A stretch of 7,764 bases of DNA from Planctomycetaceae bacterium (GCA_009776995.1 WRMR01000225.1:1-7764), one strand, 5' to 3'; numbered from the stretch's first letter, positions 1 through 7,639 are shown. Translations and numbers: made by a program. The notes: generated by a model from the letters alone, not told the origin.

Positions 1-3000
1 AAATGGTTCGGCGTGAGCGGCTCGAAACTCCGACCGCATTTTTCACAGGCGAGATGGCGGCTGTGCCGGTGCGATTCCCAACGCGGTTCCGCGAGTTCGC
101 TGTTGACGACAACCGCGTGCATGACTCCGCCGCCGAGTTCCAGTGCCGTTTCGATGCTGTTCGAAATGCGGGAACGCGAGTTGCTGTCGGCATGAATGAC
201 GATTCGGTCAACGACGACTTCCACCTGGTGCCGCCTGCGCCGGTCGATTTCCGGCACTTCATCAAGTGTGTAACTCGTCCCATCAATGCGCACACGGTTG
301 TAGCCGCCGGTGCGCAGACGTTTCCACAATTCTTCGTACTGTTGCCCAACCTCAACGGTCAGCGGTGCAGTAATCAACAGCCGGGTTTCCGCCGGGTGTT
401 GCATGACTTTCGCAACGATCTCGTCGAGCGTTTGCGTCCCGATGGGGACATCGCACTCCGGACAATACGGCTGTCCAAGCCGGGCGAACAGCACACGCAG
501 GTAATCGTGGATTTCCGTTACGGTGCCGACGGTCGAACGCGGCGAATGGCTTGCGGCTTTCTGCTCAATGGCAATGGCCGGGGAAAGCCCCTCGATATGT
601 TCGACTTTCGGTTTCTGCATCTGACCGACAAACTGCCGCGCGTAACTGCTGAGGCTTTCGACGTACCGCCGTTGCCCCTCGGCATAAACGGTGTCCATGG
701 CCAGCGACGATTTCCCCGACCCGCTCGGCCCGCAACAGACGGTCATCTTGTCACGCGGTATCTCAACCGAAACAGCCTTCAGGTTATGTTCTTCAGCGTT
801 TTTGATCGTAATCGAATTTAAAACAGCAGCCGGGAACGGAGTGAGGTCACGGAGTGGCCGAACGGAGCGACCGGATTGCGAGGTGAATCGTCCCTTTCCG
901 GTCACTCCATTCGCTGCGCTCACTGCGTTCCCGGCTGTTGTAACATTCAGCATTCTGCATTCTGCATTCTGCATTTTGGCAAGTGCGATTCCCGTATGCG
1001 ATTTTCCACACTTCGCCACATCCTCCGGCGTACCGGTTGCGACAATTCGCCCACCTGCGGCACCGCCTTCCGGCCCGAGGTCGATGATCCAATCGGCGGT
1101 CTTGACCACATCGAGGTTGTGTTCGACAACCAACACCGTATTGCCTGCGTCAACGAAATCATGCAACACCTTGAGCAGCAGCTTGATGTCGGCAAAGTGC
1201 AATCCTGTCGTTGGCTCGTCGAGCAGGTACAGCGTTTTCCCGGTACTCTTTTTCACGAGTTCGCGGGCAAGTTTGATCCGTTGGGCTTCCCCGCCGGACA
1301 GCGTTGGCGACGGTTGGCCGATCTTCATGTAACCCAGTCCCACATCGGCAAGCGTCTGCAACTTGTTCTTGATTCGCGGGATGTTCGCGAAATGTTCGAG
1401 GGCGGCCTCCACGTCCATTTCGAGAACCTGATTGATCGATTTGCCCTTAAACTTGATTGAAAGCGTGTCGAGGTTGAAGCGGTGTCCCTGACAAACGGGG
1501 CAGGTGACCCAAATGTCGGCGAGAAAATCCATTTCGAGTTTCTGGGCACCGTTGCCTTCGCAGCCTTCGCAACGTCCACCCGACACATTGAAGCTGAAAC
1601 GTCCCGGAGCGTAACCTTTCGCCTTCGCTTCGGGCAGTTCGGAAAACAGCTTACGGATTTCGTCGAACAACTTGATGTACGTCGCCGGATTGGAACGCGG
1701 TGTGCGTCCGATCGGCGACTGGTCGATGGCGATCATCTTGTCGAGATGTTCGAGGCCGTCCATTGCCTTGTGTGCACCGGGATTTCCCAGCCCGCCGTTG
1801 AGATCGCGCATGAGGGCTTCGACCAGAATGTCGTTGACAAACGAACTTTTCCCGCTGCCACTGACGCCTGTGACGCAAACAAACTTGCCCAACGGCACTT
1901 CAATGTCGATGTTCTTGAGGTTGTTGTGCGTCGCGCCGCGCACGATGAGATGCTTGCCGGAACCGGCGCGGCGCGTTTGCGGAACTTCGATTCTTTCCTC
2001 ACCGCTCAAATACTTGCCGGTGAGACTTGCCGGATTTGCCAGCACCTGTTCAACGCCACCGCTTGCGACAATATTGCCGCCATGCACACCGGGACCGGGT
2101 CCGAAATCGACGATGAAATCCGCCGACCGCATCGTTTCTTCGTCATGCTCAACCACAATGACCGTGTTGCCCAAATCACGCAGTTTTTGCAATGTTTCGA
2201 GCAACCGTTCATTGTCACGGGGATGCAGCCCGATTGACGGTTCGTCCAAAATGTACAACACACCGACCAGTCCACTGCCGATCTGTCCGGCCAGGCGAAT
2301 GCGTTGCAGTTCGCCGCCGGAAAGCGTCGGAGCCGTTCGCCCAAGCGACAGATAATCCAGCCCGACATTGACGAGAAAACCGAGTCGGTTGCGGATTTCC
2401 TTGAGGGCTTCGACGGCGATTTTCTGACCCGATTCGGACAGTTTCAGCTTCGAGAAAAACTCGGCACAATCGGTGACTTGCAACGCACACACTTCGGGCA
2501 GCGAGAGGATGCTCTTTTCGCGAAAGAGTGCGGCATTGGACGCCGTTTCCAACTTGAACGCCCGTGCCTGGCGGTTGAGCCGCTCGCCCCTGCAATGTTC
2601 GCAAGGGATGACGTTCATGTATTTTTCCATCGCCATGCGCTGCATTTTGCTTTTCGTTTCACGGAACTGGGTCATCATGCGCGGGATAATCCCCTCATAA
2701 GTCCCGCCCCATTTGTGGCCGCCCGGACCGCTACGCCACGTAAATGTGATGTGGTTGTCGCCCGTTCCCCATAACAGGGCGTTTCGCACGTTCGCGTCGA
2801 GTTCCTCCCACGCCGTTTCGAGGCAGTAGCTTTTCGGGAAGCCGTGTTTTCGTTCGAGCCATTCGGCAACGCCGCTGAAAATATGCCGCCGCCAGCGTCC
2901 CATGTCGCGCCACTTGCCGATGGGTTCAACGCAACCCTGCTGGAAACTTTTCGACGAATCGGGAATCAATAGCATGGGATCGAACGAATGCACATCGCCC

Positions 3001-3932
3001 AAGCCGTCGCATTTCGGACACATACCCTGCGGCGAGTTGAAGCTGAACATCTGCGGACTGGGTGGTTCGAAGCTGATTCCGCAATCGGTGCAGGCGTAAT
3101 GCGCCGAGAGGCTGATGTCCGTTGCAAGTGCAGAGTGCAAAGTGTTGAGTGCAGAGATATTTTCTTCACTCTGCATTCTGCGTTCTGCGTTCTGCACTCC
3201 CTCGTCCCTCGTCTCAAATGCAATGATGAGATGTCCCTCACCGATGGTCAATGCCCGCTCGACCGCTTCGGAAAGTCGCTGGCGATTGCCGGGACCGGTC
3301 TGCGTGAGGCGGTCGATGACCACTTCGATGTTGTGCCGCATCTGGCGGTCGAGCCGCAGGTCTTGTGTCAACCGAACAATTTGGCCATCGACCCTTGCCC
3401 GGATAAACCCTTTTTTCAAGAGATCGGCAAAGAGGTCTTTGTGTTCGCCTTTTTGTCCGCGAACGACCGGGGCGAGAATGAGAAACCCGGCGTTTTCGGG
3501 CAACGTTTCGATCCGGTCAATGATCTGCTGCCGCGTCTGGGCGGCAATCGGTTTCCCGCACTGATAACAATACCCCGTTGCCACGCGCGAGTACAATACG
3601 CGCAGGAAATCGTAAATTTCGGTGATTGTACCGACCGTTGAGCGCGTATTTTGCCCGCCTGCTTTCTGCGAGATCGAAATCGAAGGGCTGAGGCCGGAAA
3701 TCTGGTCAACATCCGGCTTGGGGAGTTGGCCCAAAAACTGCCGCGCAAAGCTCGACAGACTCTCCACATAGCGTCGCTGCCCCTCGGCGTAGAGTGTGTC
3801 GAACGCCAGCGAGCTTTTCCCACTGCCGCTCACGCCGGTAAAGCAGATCAACCGGTTTCGCGGCAACCGCAGTTCCACATCGCGCAAATTGTGTTCCCGC
3901 GCCCCTTTGACGATAATGTCGGAAAATATCAT
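1..3932 (-). CDS. uvrA: Tandem-fused (double) UvrA, excinuclease ABC subunit A, 3' part outside window
   Basis: This encodes the cytoplasmic ATPase of nucleotide excision repair, which finds damaged DNA and loads UvrB. It starts at ATG 3930-3932 (MIFSDIIVKGAREHNL, the usual UvrA N terminus) and stays open for 1,310 codons to the left edge. Unit 1 has Walker A GVSGSGKS at residues 33-40, a UvrB-binding-type region at about 115-235, and a zinc site at C281/C284/C305/C308. Signature LSGGE is at 537-541 and Walker B DE at 563-564. The second ATPase half has Walker A at 689-696, zinc C788/C791/C811/C814, LSGGE at 878-882 and DE at 905-906. All look intact. A linker (987-1038) leads into unit 2: Walker A GPSGSGKS at 1068-1075, then CxxC at 1296/1299, where the window ends. 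Ordinary UvrA is about 940 residues, so the full protein is probably near 2,000. Repeat-like DNA is translated at residues 246-270 and in the linker. No clear Shine-Dalgarno precedes the start. The oxidoreductase gene lies 103 bases upstream on the same strand. Certain as UvrA; the double form is read directly from the sequence. Confidence 0.96.
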   Translation of the reverse strand, partial: MIFSDIIVKGAREHNLRDVELRLPRNRLICFTGVSGSGKSSLAFDTLYAEGQRRYVESLSSFARQFLGQLPKPDVDQISGLSPSISISQKAGGQNTRSTVGTITEIYDFLRVLYSRVATGYCYQCGKPIAAQTRQQIIDRIETLPENAGFLILAPVVRGQKGEHKDLFADLLKKGFIRARVDGQIVRLTQDLRLDRQMRHNIEVVIDRLTQTGPGNRQRLSEAVERALTIGEGHLIIAFETRDEGVQNAERRMQSEENISALNTLHSALATDISLSAHYACTDCGISFEPPSPQMFSFNSPQGMCPKCDGLGDVHSFDPMLLIPDSSKSFQQGCVEPIGKWRDMGRWRRHIFSGVAEWLERKHGFPKSYCLETAWEELDANVRNALLWGTGDNHITFTWRSGPGGHKWGGTYEGIIPRMMTQFRETKSKMQRMAMEKYMNVIPCEHCRGERLNRQARAFKLETASNAALFREKSILSLPEVCALQVTDCAEFFSKLKLSESGQKIAVEALKEIRNRLGFLVNVGLDYLSLGRTAPTLSGGELQRIRLAGQIGSGLVGVLYILDEPSIGLHPRDNERLLETLQKLRDLGNTVIVVEHDEETMRSADFIVDFGPGPGVHGGNIVASGGVEQVLANPASLTGKYLSGEERIEVPQTRRAGSGKHLIVRGATHNNLKNIDIEVPLGKFVCVTGVSGSGKSSFVNDILVEALMRDLNGGLGNPGAHKAMDGLEHLDKMIAIDQSPIGRTPRSNPATYIKLFDEIRKLFSELPEAKAKGYAPGRFSFNVSGGRCEGCEGNGAQKLEMDFLADIWVTCPVCQGHRFNLDTLSIKFKGKSINQVLEMDVEAALEHFANIPRIKNKLQTLADVGLGYMKIGQPSPTLSGGEAQRIKLARELVKKSTGKTLYLLDEPTTGLHFADIKLLLKVLHDFVDAGNTVLVVEHNLDVVKTADWIIDLGPEGGAAGGRIVATGTPEDVAKCGKSHTGIALAKMQNAECRMLNVTTAGNAVSAANGVTGKGRFTSQSGRSVRPLRDLTPFPAAVLNSITIKNAEEHNLKAVSVEIPRDKMTVCCGPSGSGKSSLAMDTVYAEGQRRYVESLSSYARQFVGQMQKPKVEHIEGLSPAIAIEQKAASHSPRSTVGTVTEIHDYLRVLFARLGQPYCPECDVPIGTQTLDEIVAKVMQHPAETRLLITAPLTVEVGQQYEELWKRLRTGGYNRVRIDGTSYTLDEVPEIDRRRRHQVEVVVDRIVIHADSNSRSRISNSIETALELGGGVMHAVVVNSELAEPRWESHRHSRHLACEKCGRSFEPLTPNH
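824..940. repeat. Large imperfect hairpin element in the uvrA linker
   Basis: The outer arms 824-845 and 919-940 are complementary at 20 of 22 positions (core AGCCGGGAACG and its complement). The inner arms 860-874 and 898-912 match at 13 of 15, around a 23-base loop. Motifs such as GGAGTG and GGAGCG recur within the arms, a mosaic composition typical of dispersed palindromic repeats. The element is translated as most of the linker between the two UvrA units, giving Ser/Gly/Arg-rich sequence without recognisable fold. It adjoins the 7-base tandem repeats, and together they make up almost all of residues 987-1038. Confidence 0.8.
944..978. repeat. 7-base tandem repeat (CATTCTG on the plus strand) in uvrA linker
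   Basis: Five consecutive 7-base units occupy this stretch: CATTCAG, three copies of CATTCTG, then CATTTTG. Because the unit is 7 bases, each copy shifts the reading frame, and three copies (21 bases) restore it. On the uvrA strand it encodes the start of the linker (KMQNAECRMLN) directly after unit 1. The same sequence type occurs in the palindrome at 3127-3198. It looks like non-coding repeat DNA that has become coding. Confidence 0.85.
3127..3198. repeat. Imperfect palindromic repeat inside uvrA coding sequence
   Basis: The left arm (3127-3156) and right arm (3169-3198) are 30 bases each and pair at 22 of 30 positions around a 12-base AT-rich loop. Both arms are built from GTGCAGA / TTCTGC-type units. 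The element is translated within uvrA as residues 246-269, lying between the strand ending LIIAFE and zinc finger 1. Ordinary UvrA proteins have only a short variable loop there. The composition resembles dispersed intergenic repeats rather than UvrA coding sequence, so I read it as an in-frame insertion. Copy number elsewhere in the genome cannot be seen from here. Confidence 0.8.
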
Positions 3933-4035
3933 ACGAATATCAGTGAGTTGGTTGGGCAAAAAATCAGCCACTCATTATATCGCATGTTGCGGGAACCGCC
4001 AGATTCCGTGGGTGAAAGTATCGGCCAGTATGAGG
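3933..4035. other. Spacer between the oxidoreductase and uvrA genes
   Basis: These 103 bases separate two same-strand genes. No strong hairpin followed by a T-run is present; the best stem (GCGG-TTC-CCGC) is only 4 bp. A clean terminator for the oxidoreductase is therefore not visible, and read-through into uvrA is possible. The hexamer GATATT on the minus strand occurs twice, 11 bases apart (3936-3941 and 3925-3930), the second overlapping the uvrA start codon. Its meaning is unknown. Confidence 0.5.
3974..3979 (-). promoter_or_regulatory. Candidate -10 box for uvrA
   Basis: A perfect TATAAT on the minus strand lies in the 103-base spacer, 41 bases before the uvrA ATG. No good TTGACA-like hexamer is seen 16-18 bases upstream, so a sigma-70 type promoter is only suggested. 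If real, uvrA has its own short leader and need not depend on transcription from the oxidoreductase gene. No obvious LexA-type box was seen in the spacer. Confidence 0.4.
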
Positions 4036-7000
4036 TCATTGAGCCAGTACGAGTCTTGCGTGACGGCTGAAATGGCCGCGTAAATCATTTTCGGCGTAAT
4101 CGGTGAGGATGGTCCGGCCGAGTTTCGCCTCGTTGTCGCCCAGTCGATACAAGGCACGTGCCAATCCGATTTCCAACAGTGAATCGCGCCGGCTCTTTTC
4201 CGCCGTTGCCCCTTGCGGGTCGGCTTGATCCCATTTTTTCGCAATCTCAATCGTACCATGCACATAGCCCGTGACATTCGGTTTCTCAAGTGCGGCAGTC
4301 AATGCAGGGATCGCCGCCGGGTCGCCAAGCAGTTCGAGTGCGATGGAACAGGCACGGTAGTGAGAAAAATCGTCGTTATGTGTCAACAGGTTGAGTTTTT
4401 CGGCAATCACGGGAACCGCGCATTTGTCACCGGCGCGGCCAAGTGCCAGAATCAAGCGGTCCAGCGGACTGAGTGCCGAGCCGAATTGCCCCATGCCGCG
4501 AAAGTTCCAACCGGCGTCCCATTGGTCGAAAGCTCTCACCTTTTCGATAAGCAGGTCAACCCCGACCGGATCGCCCATGACGGCAAGAACTTGGGCATAG
4601 CGTGCTTTCCTCATTTTGTCGGTGTCCGCGTCAAAGGCGTTACGAACGAGCTTTTTGCCTTCCTCCGGGTACCAAAACACCAGATGCGCCCCGTCGAAAG
4701 TCTCCGTCTCCGGCAGTTTTTTGACCGCTTCCGCCAATCCGGCGCGTTTGGCCTCGTAATTATCCGTATCGGTCAACACCGACTCAGACAAGTTGCCGAC
4801 TTGAACGAGATGCTGTTGCACCTTGCGAATATCAACCTGACGCAAATCAACGCCGTCTTTCACCGCAGTTGCCGCTATCACGCCGAGGGCATATCCCTGG
4901 TTTTGCAAATCGGGCTGCATACGCATCAACGGGATGGCGTCTCGCTCGCAACTGGTGGCCAGTCCGGCAACAAGAATGCCGTCAAGCCCTTTCGGAAGAT
5001 TCGTGCGATACGGCAAATACGAATAAAACCCTTTGCGGTCAGGGTGCTCAATTTCGAGATAAGGGTCGATGGTATAGCCATGCGAGTCGAAATCGCTTCG
5101 CGCCTGCACAATGGTATCAGGATAGGTTCGCTCGTTGATCTGGTCGAGTACGGTAAGAACATAATCCCCGAGAATGCGGCGTCGTTCGCGAGTATCAACG
5201 ATTCGCGCCAGGTCAAACGCATTCGGAAATTTTTCTTTGGCGTAAATAAAAATGTGCGTGACGTCGAAGATGTCGGTTTCGTCAACGAAGGCATAATCGG
5301 TGTTGCGGTAACGGCCTCCGAGTTCTTTTGGCGGCAATCCAGTTCCCTGCACCGCAATTTCACCCGCAGTAATGTACATCGGTTGCGCACCGGCGGCAAA
5401 GGCAATGTCGCCGTTTCCGGTGGCGTCAATGACCACATCGGCCAATACGGGAATCTTACGGCCTTCGGCGGCATAAACAACACCGGTCACTTTGTTCGGA
5501 TTGTCGGCGGAGACGATGGCCTCGGTGCCCATGACGCCGAACGTCATTTGCACATTGGCTTCGAAGCACGCCTGACGCCACCACTGTTTTTTTTGCTCAA
5601 TGACCCATTGGGCTTGCCCGCCTTGCACTTCGGCGGTAAAGCCGACGCGGTTACCCCAGTAATAATTGGCAATCGCCCCTTCGGTTCCAATGCCGCCGAG
5701 ACCGTGCAAGTACTCCAGCAACAGCACGTTTGCCCCCTGTCGGGCGGCGGCAATAGCGGCCGGTGCGCCCGACGTTCCACCACCGACAACCACGACGTCA
5801 TATTTTTGCATGACCGGGAAATTCGTGCCTTCGACCGTCAATGTCGGGAATTTTGTAATGGCCCCTTCCATTTCGGGACGTTTTTTCACGGCAGAGTTTA
5901 TATCAGTTGCATCAAAGGGAAACGTTCCTATTTCACCGACCAATAATTTTGCCTTGTCAAGTTTTGGGGTTGTCAGCGCAGTTTTCGCGAATGCAGTACC
6001 GACCTCCCGCCCTCTGGTCATAAAATCAATCGCCCTGCCTTTTGGGTTTGACAACATGGCAAAGCGGCTACGTTCCAAAGTGGGAATCAACGCAGACAAA
6101 TCGGACGGGTGGTCAAGCCAAATTGCGTCAGCCTGTTGTTGGATATCAGGGTGATACGTTGCCAGTTGCAACTTGGCTTCAAAATTTTCAGCATGTTCCT
6201 GTTGCCATCTACCACCGACAGGCATCACACGATAACGAATCAAGCGATGGACGCCGCTTTCCGTTTTGGCGTCGTTTGGCCAGGGGCCGTTATATATTCC
6301 CATGATTTGCGGTACGGCGCGAAAGCCCAAAGTGGCTTCCGACATTTGTGGTTCGCCGCCCACGACGACAAATTCGAGGGGGCTCCGGCTCCTGACCATG
6401 GAATCTACAAAAAGTGCTTCCCGGATTCGCTGATTGTAGCCGGCCAAAAGAACGTTGGGCGACAGCGAGGCGTCAATAACAGTTTTTGCCAAAATGATTT
6501 GTTCGCCTTGCCGGTTCGAAATGACGATGCCGCAAATGCGGTCGGCGTCCTTTTCCTTGACCACGGAAGTCACGTAGCTGCTGAACAGAAAATCGACCCT
6601 CGCATCAAGCAAAGCGTCGTCAAGCACTTTTTTGACGTGTAACGGTCTTGGCGGCGGAAACATCGGTTGAGGCGGCGCATCGACATGATTTTCTGCAACA
6701 ACGGTTGCCAATTTTTCCTTGTACGGCACAAGAAACAACTCGCCGAACAGCAATCGCTCACAACCGGGCATCCGTTTGGCCTCGGCCTTGATGTATTGCG
6801 TTTTGAGCGGCTGGTCGAACGTCAGCGCATAACTGAGCGGAAAATCGTGTCCGACGTGATTTTTGTCGTAAGTGACGGTGCCGAGCGTTCGCCAGTTTTC
6901 CCCGTCGTCGGAACAGGAGTAAGTCACCCCGGCAACAACGAAATCCCCTTCACGGTAAAACGCAACGAGGTCCACTTCCTCCAAATCTTTGGCGGCATCC

Positions 7001-7515
7001 ATTTTGGCAATAAAAACGGCGTCGCCGTCAATTTGCAGGCTTTGATCCGTCGGATTGTTCCATTGCCGGTCGCCCAGCCGTCCGGGCGGATTGTTTTTCA
7101 GTTCGGGGTGCGTGTTCCCGATTTTGCCTTCGGTCGTGTAGGTAAACGAATATGAGTCTTTTTCAATCGGCTTGGAAGGTTGTCCGCGATTGGTATCGTG
7201 GTAAACGGCCAATGCAAGCGGGTCTTGCGTTGGGTCTTCTCCTGGTTCGAGCCAAAGCCGGAGCGTCGCGGTCATGTCTTCGCCCAAATAGGGATACGGT
7301 GCAACAAGAAACACGCTTGCCCCTTGTTCCGCCGCACTGACCGCCGCCGCCACACCGCCGGTCGTTCCGCCGACGACCAGCACATCAACCTCGGCAATGA
7401 TCGGAATGTCACGTTTCGGCGTCGAAACAAATTCTGCTTGTTGAAGTGGCTGAGCAAAGAGTTCTTTCCCCAATAACAAAAACACCACAATCGATATCAG
7501 TACCTGACGTCGCAT
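4036..7515 (-). CDS. Exported two-unit FAD-dependent oxidoreductase with HEAT-like C terminus
   Basis: This is a predicted exported flavoprotein of the FAD_oxidored type with unknown substrate. I start it at ATG 7513-7515 (1,159 residues). An in-frame TTG at 7546-7548 would add 11 residues ahead of the signal peptide and fits less well. Residues 1-21 are a signal peptide: MRR, a hydrophobic core, then cleavage probably after ELFA. Unit 1 (about 40-520) opens with VVVGGTTGG near 46-54. It carries a probable discoidin (F5/8 type C)-like insertion at about 115-265 with SDDGENW near 202-208. Unit 2 (about 568-885) has YDVVVVGGGTSG at 572-583, acidic E601, VVIDATGNGD at 694-703, and the C-terminal family motif starting MRMQPDLQNQGYA at 864. 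Residues from about 965 to the end form helical HEAT-like repeats, with phrases such as LGDPAAIPALTAAL. Unit 1 has Ala72 where unit 2 has E601, so it may bind FAD poorly or not at all. The family assignment is firm; the physiological role is not known. The stop is TGA 4036-4038. Confidence 0.9.
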   Translation of the reverse strand: MRRQVLISIVVFLLLGKELFAQPLQQAEFVSTPKRDIPIIAEVDVLVVGGTTGGVAAAVSAAEQGASVFLVAPYPYLGEDMTATLRLWLEPGEDPTQDPLALAVYHDTNRGQPSKPIEKDSYSFTYTTEGKIGNTHPELKNNPPGRLGDRQWNNPTDQSLQIDGDAVFIAKMDAAKDLEEVDLVAFYREGDFVVAGVTYSCSDDGENWRTLGTVTYDKNHVGHDFPLSYALTFDQPLKTQYIKAEAKRMPGCERLLFGELFLVPYKEKLATVVAENHVDAPPQPMFPPPRPLHVKKVLDDALLDARVDFLFSSYVTSVVKEKDADRICGIVISNRQGEQIILAKTVIDASLSPNVLLAGYNQRIREALFVDSMVRSRSPLEFVVVGGEPQMSEATLGFRAVPQIMGIYNGPWPNDAKTESGVHRLIRYRVMPVGGRWQQEHAENFEAKLQLATYHPDIQQQADAIWLDHPSDLSALIPTLERSRFAMLSNPKGRAIDFMTRGREVGTAFAKTALTTPKLDKAKLLVGEIGTFPFDATDINSAVKKRPEMEGAITKFPTLTVEGTNFPVMQKYDVVVVGGGTSGAPAAIAAARQGANVLLLEYLHGLGGIGTEGAIANYYWGNRVGFTAEVQGGQAQWVIEQKKQWWRQACFEANVQMTFGVMGTEAIVSADNPNKVTGVVYAAEGRKIPVLADVVIDATGNGDIAFAAGAQPMYITAGEIAVQGTGLPPKELGGRYRNTDYAFVDETDIFDVTHIFIYAKEKFPNAFDLARIVDTRERRRILGDYVLTVLDQINERTYPDTIVQARSDFDSHGYTIDPYLEIEHPDRKGFYSYLPYRTNLPKGLDGILVAGLATSCERDAIPLMRMQPDLQNQGYALGVIAATAVKDGVDLRQVDIRKVQQHLVQVGNLSESVLTDTDNYEAKRAGLAEAVKKLPETETFDGAHLVFWYPEEGKKLVRNAFDADTDKMRKARYAQVLAVMGDPVGVDLLIEKVRAFDQWDAGWNFRGMGQFGSALSPLDRLILALGRAGDKCAVPVIAEKLNLLTHNDDFSHYRACSIALELLGDPAAIPALTAALEKPNVTGYVHGTIEIAKKWDQADPQGATAEKSRRDSLLEIGLARALYRLGDNEAKLGRTILTDYAENDLRGHFSRHARLVLAQ

Positions 7516-7639
7516 GAAAAATATCCCCGTGTTACAATGAGAAATCAAACGAAATTGGTTCTTCCCTTATTCCAGGATGGTGTGACAAATTCCCCGTTTT
7601 TTAACACGAACCACGCCAACCAATGCGAAACACACGAAC

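Noticed and set aside
3..821. Plus-strand open frame (272 codons) opposite UvrA unit 2
   Set aside because: It is the antisense shadow of highly conserved UvrA sequence, including its Walker A region.
824..978. Reading the repeat region as an intergenic gap separating two uvrA genes
   Set aside because: The coding frame passes through without a stop from unit 1 into unit 2, and codon phase agrees exactly from the ATG at 3932 to the left edge, so a single fused gene is the simpler reading.
3140..3210. Antisense peptides of the type LHSAFCVLHS in the repeat regions
   Set aside because: They arise from translating the repeat on the wrong strand, a common source of spurious proteins, and do not reflect a gene.
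3933..4035. LexA/SOS box upstream of uvrA
   Set aside because: No sequence close to the E. coli type (CTG-N10-CAG) or the Gram-positive type (CGAAC-N4-GTTCG) was found in the spacer.
4213..5946. Long plus-strand open frame (577 codons) opposite the oxidoreductase gene
   Set aside because: It is antisense to a strongly supported gene, has no recognisable domain, and its openness follows from the codon usage of the real gene.
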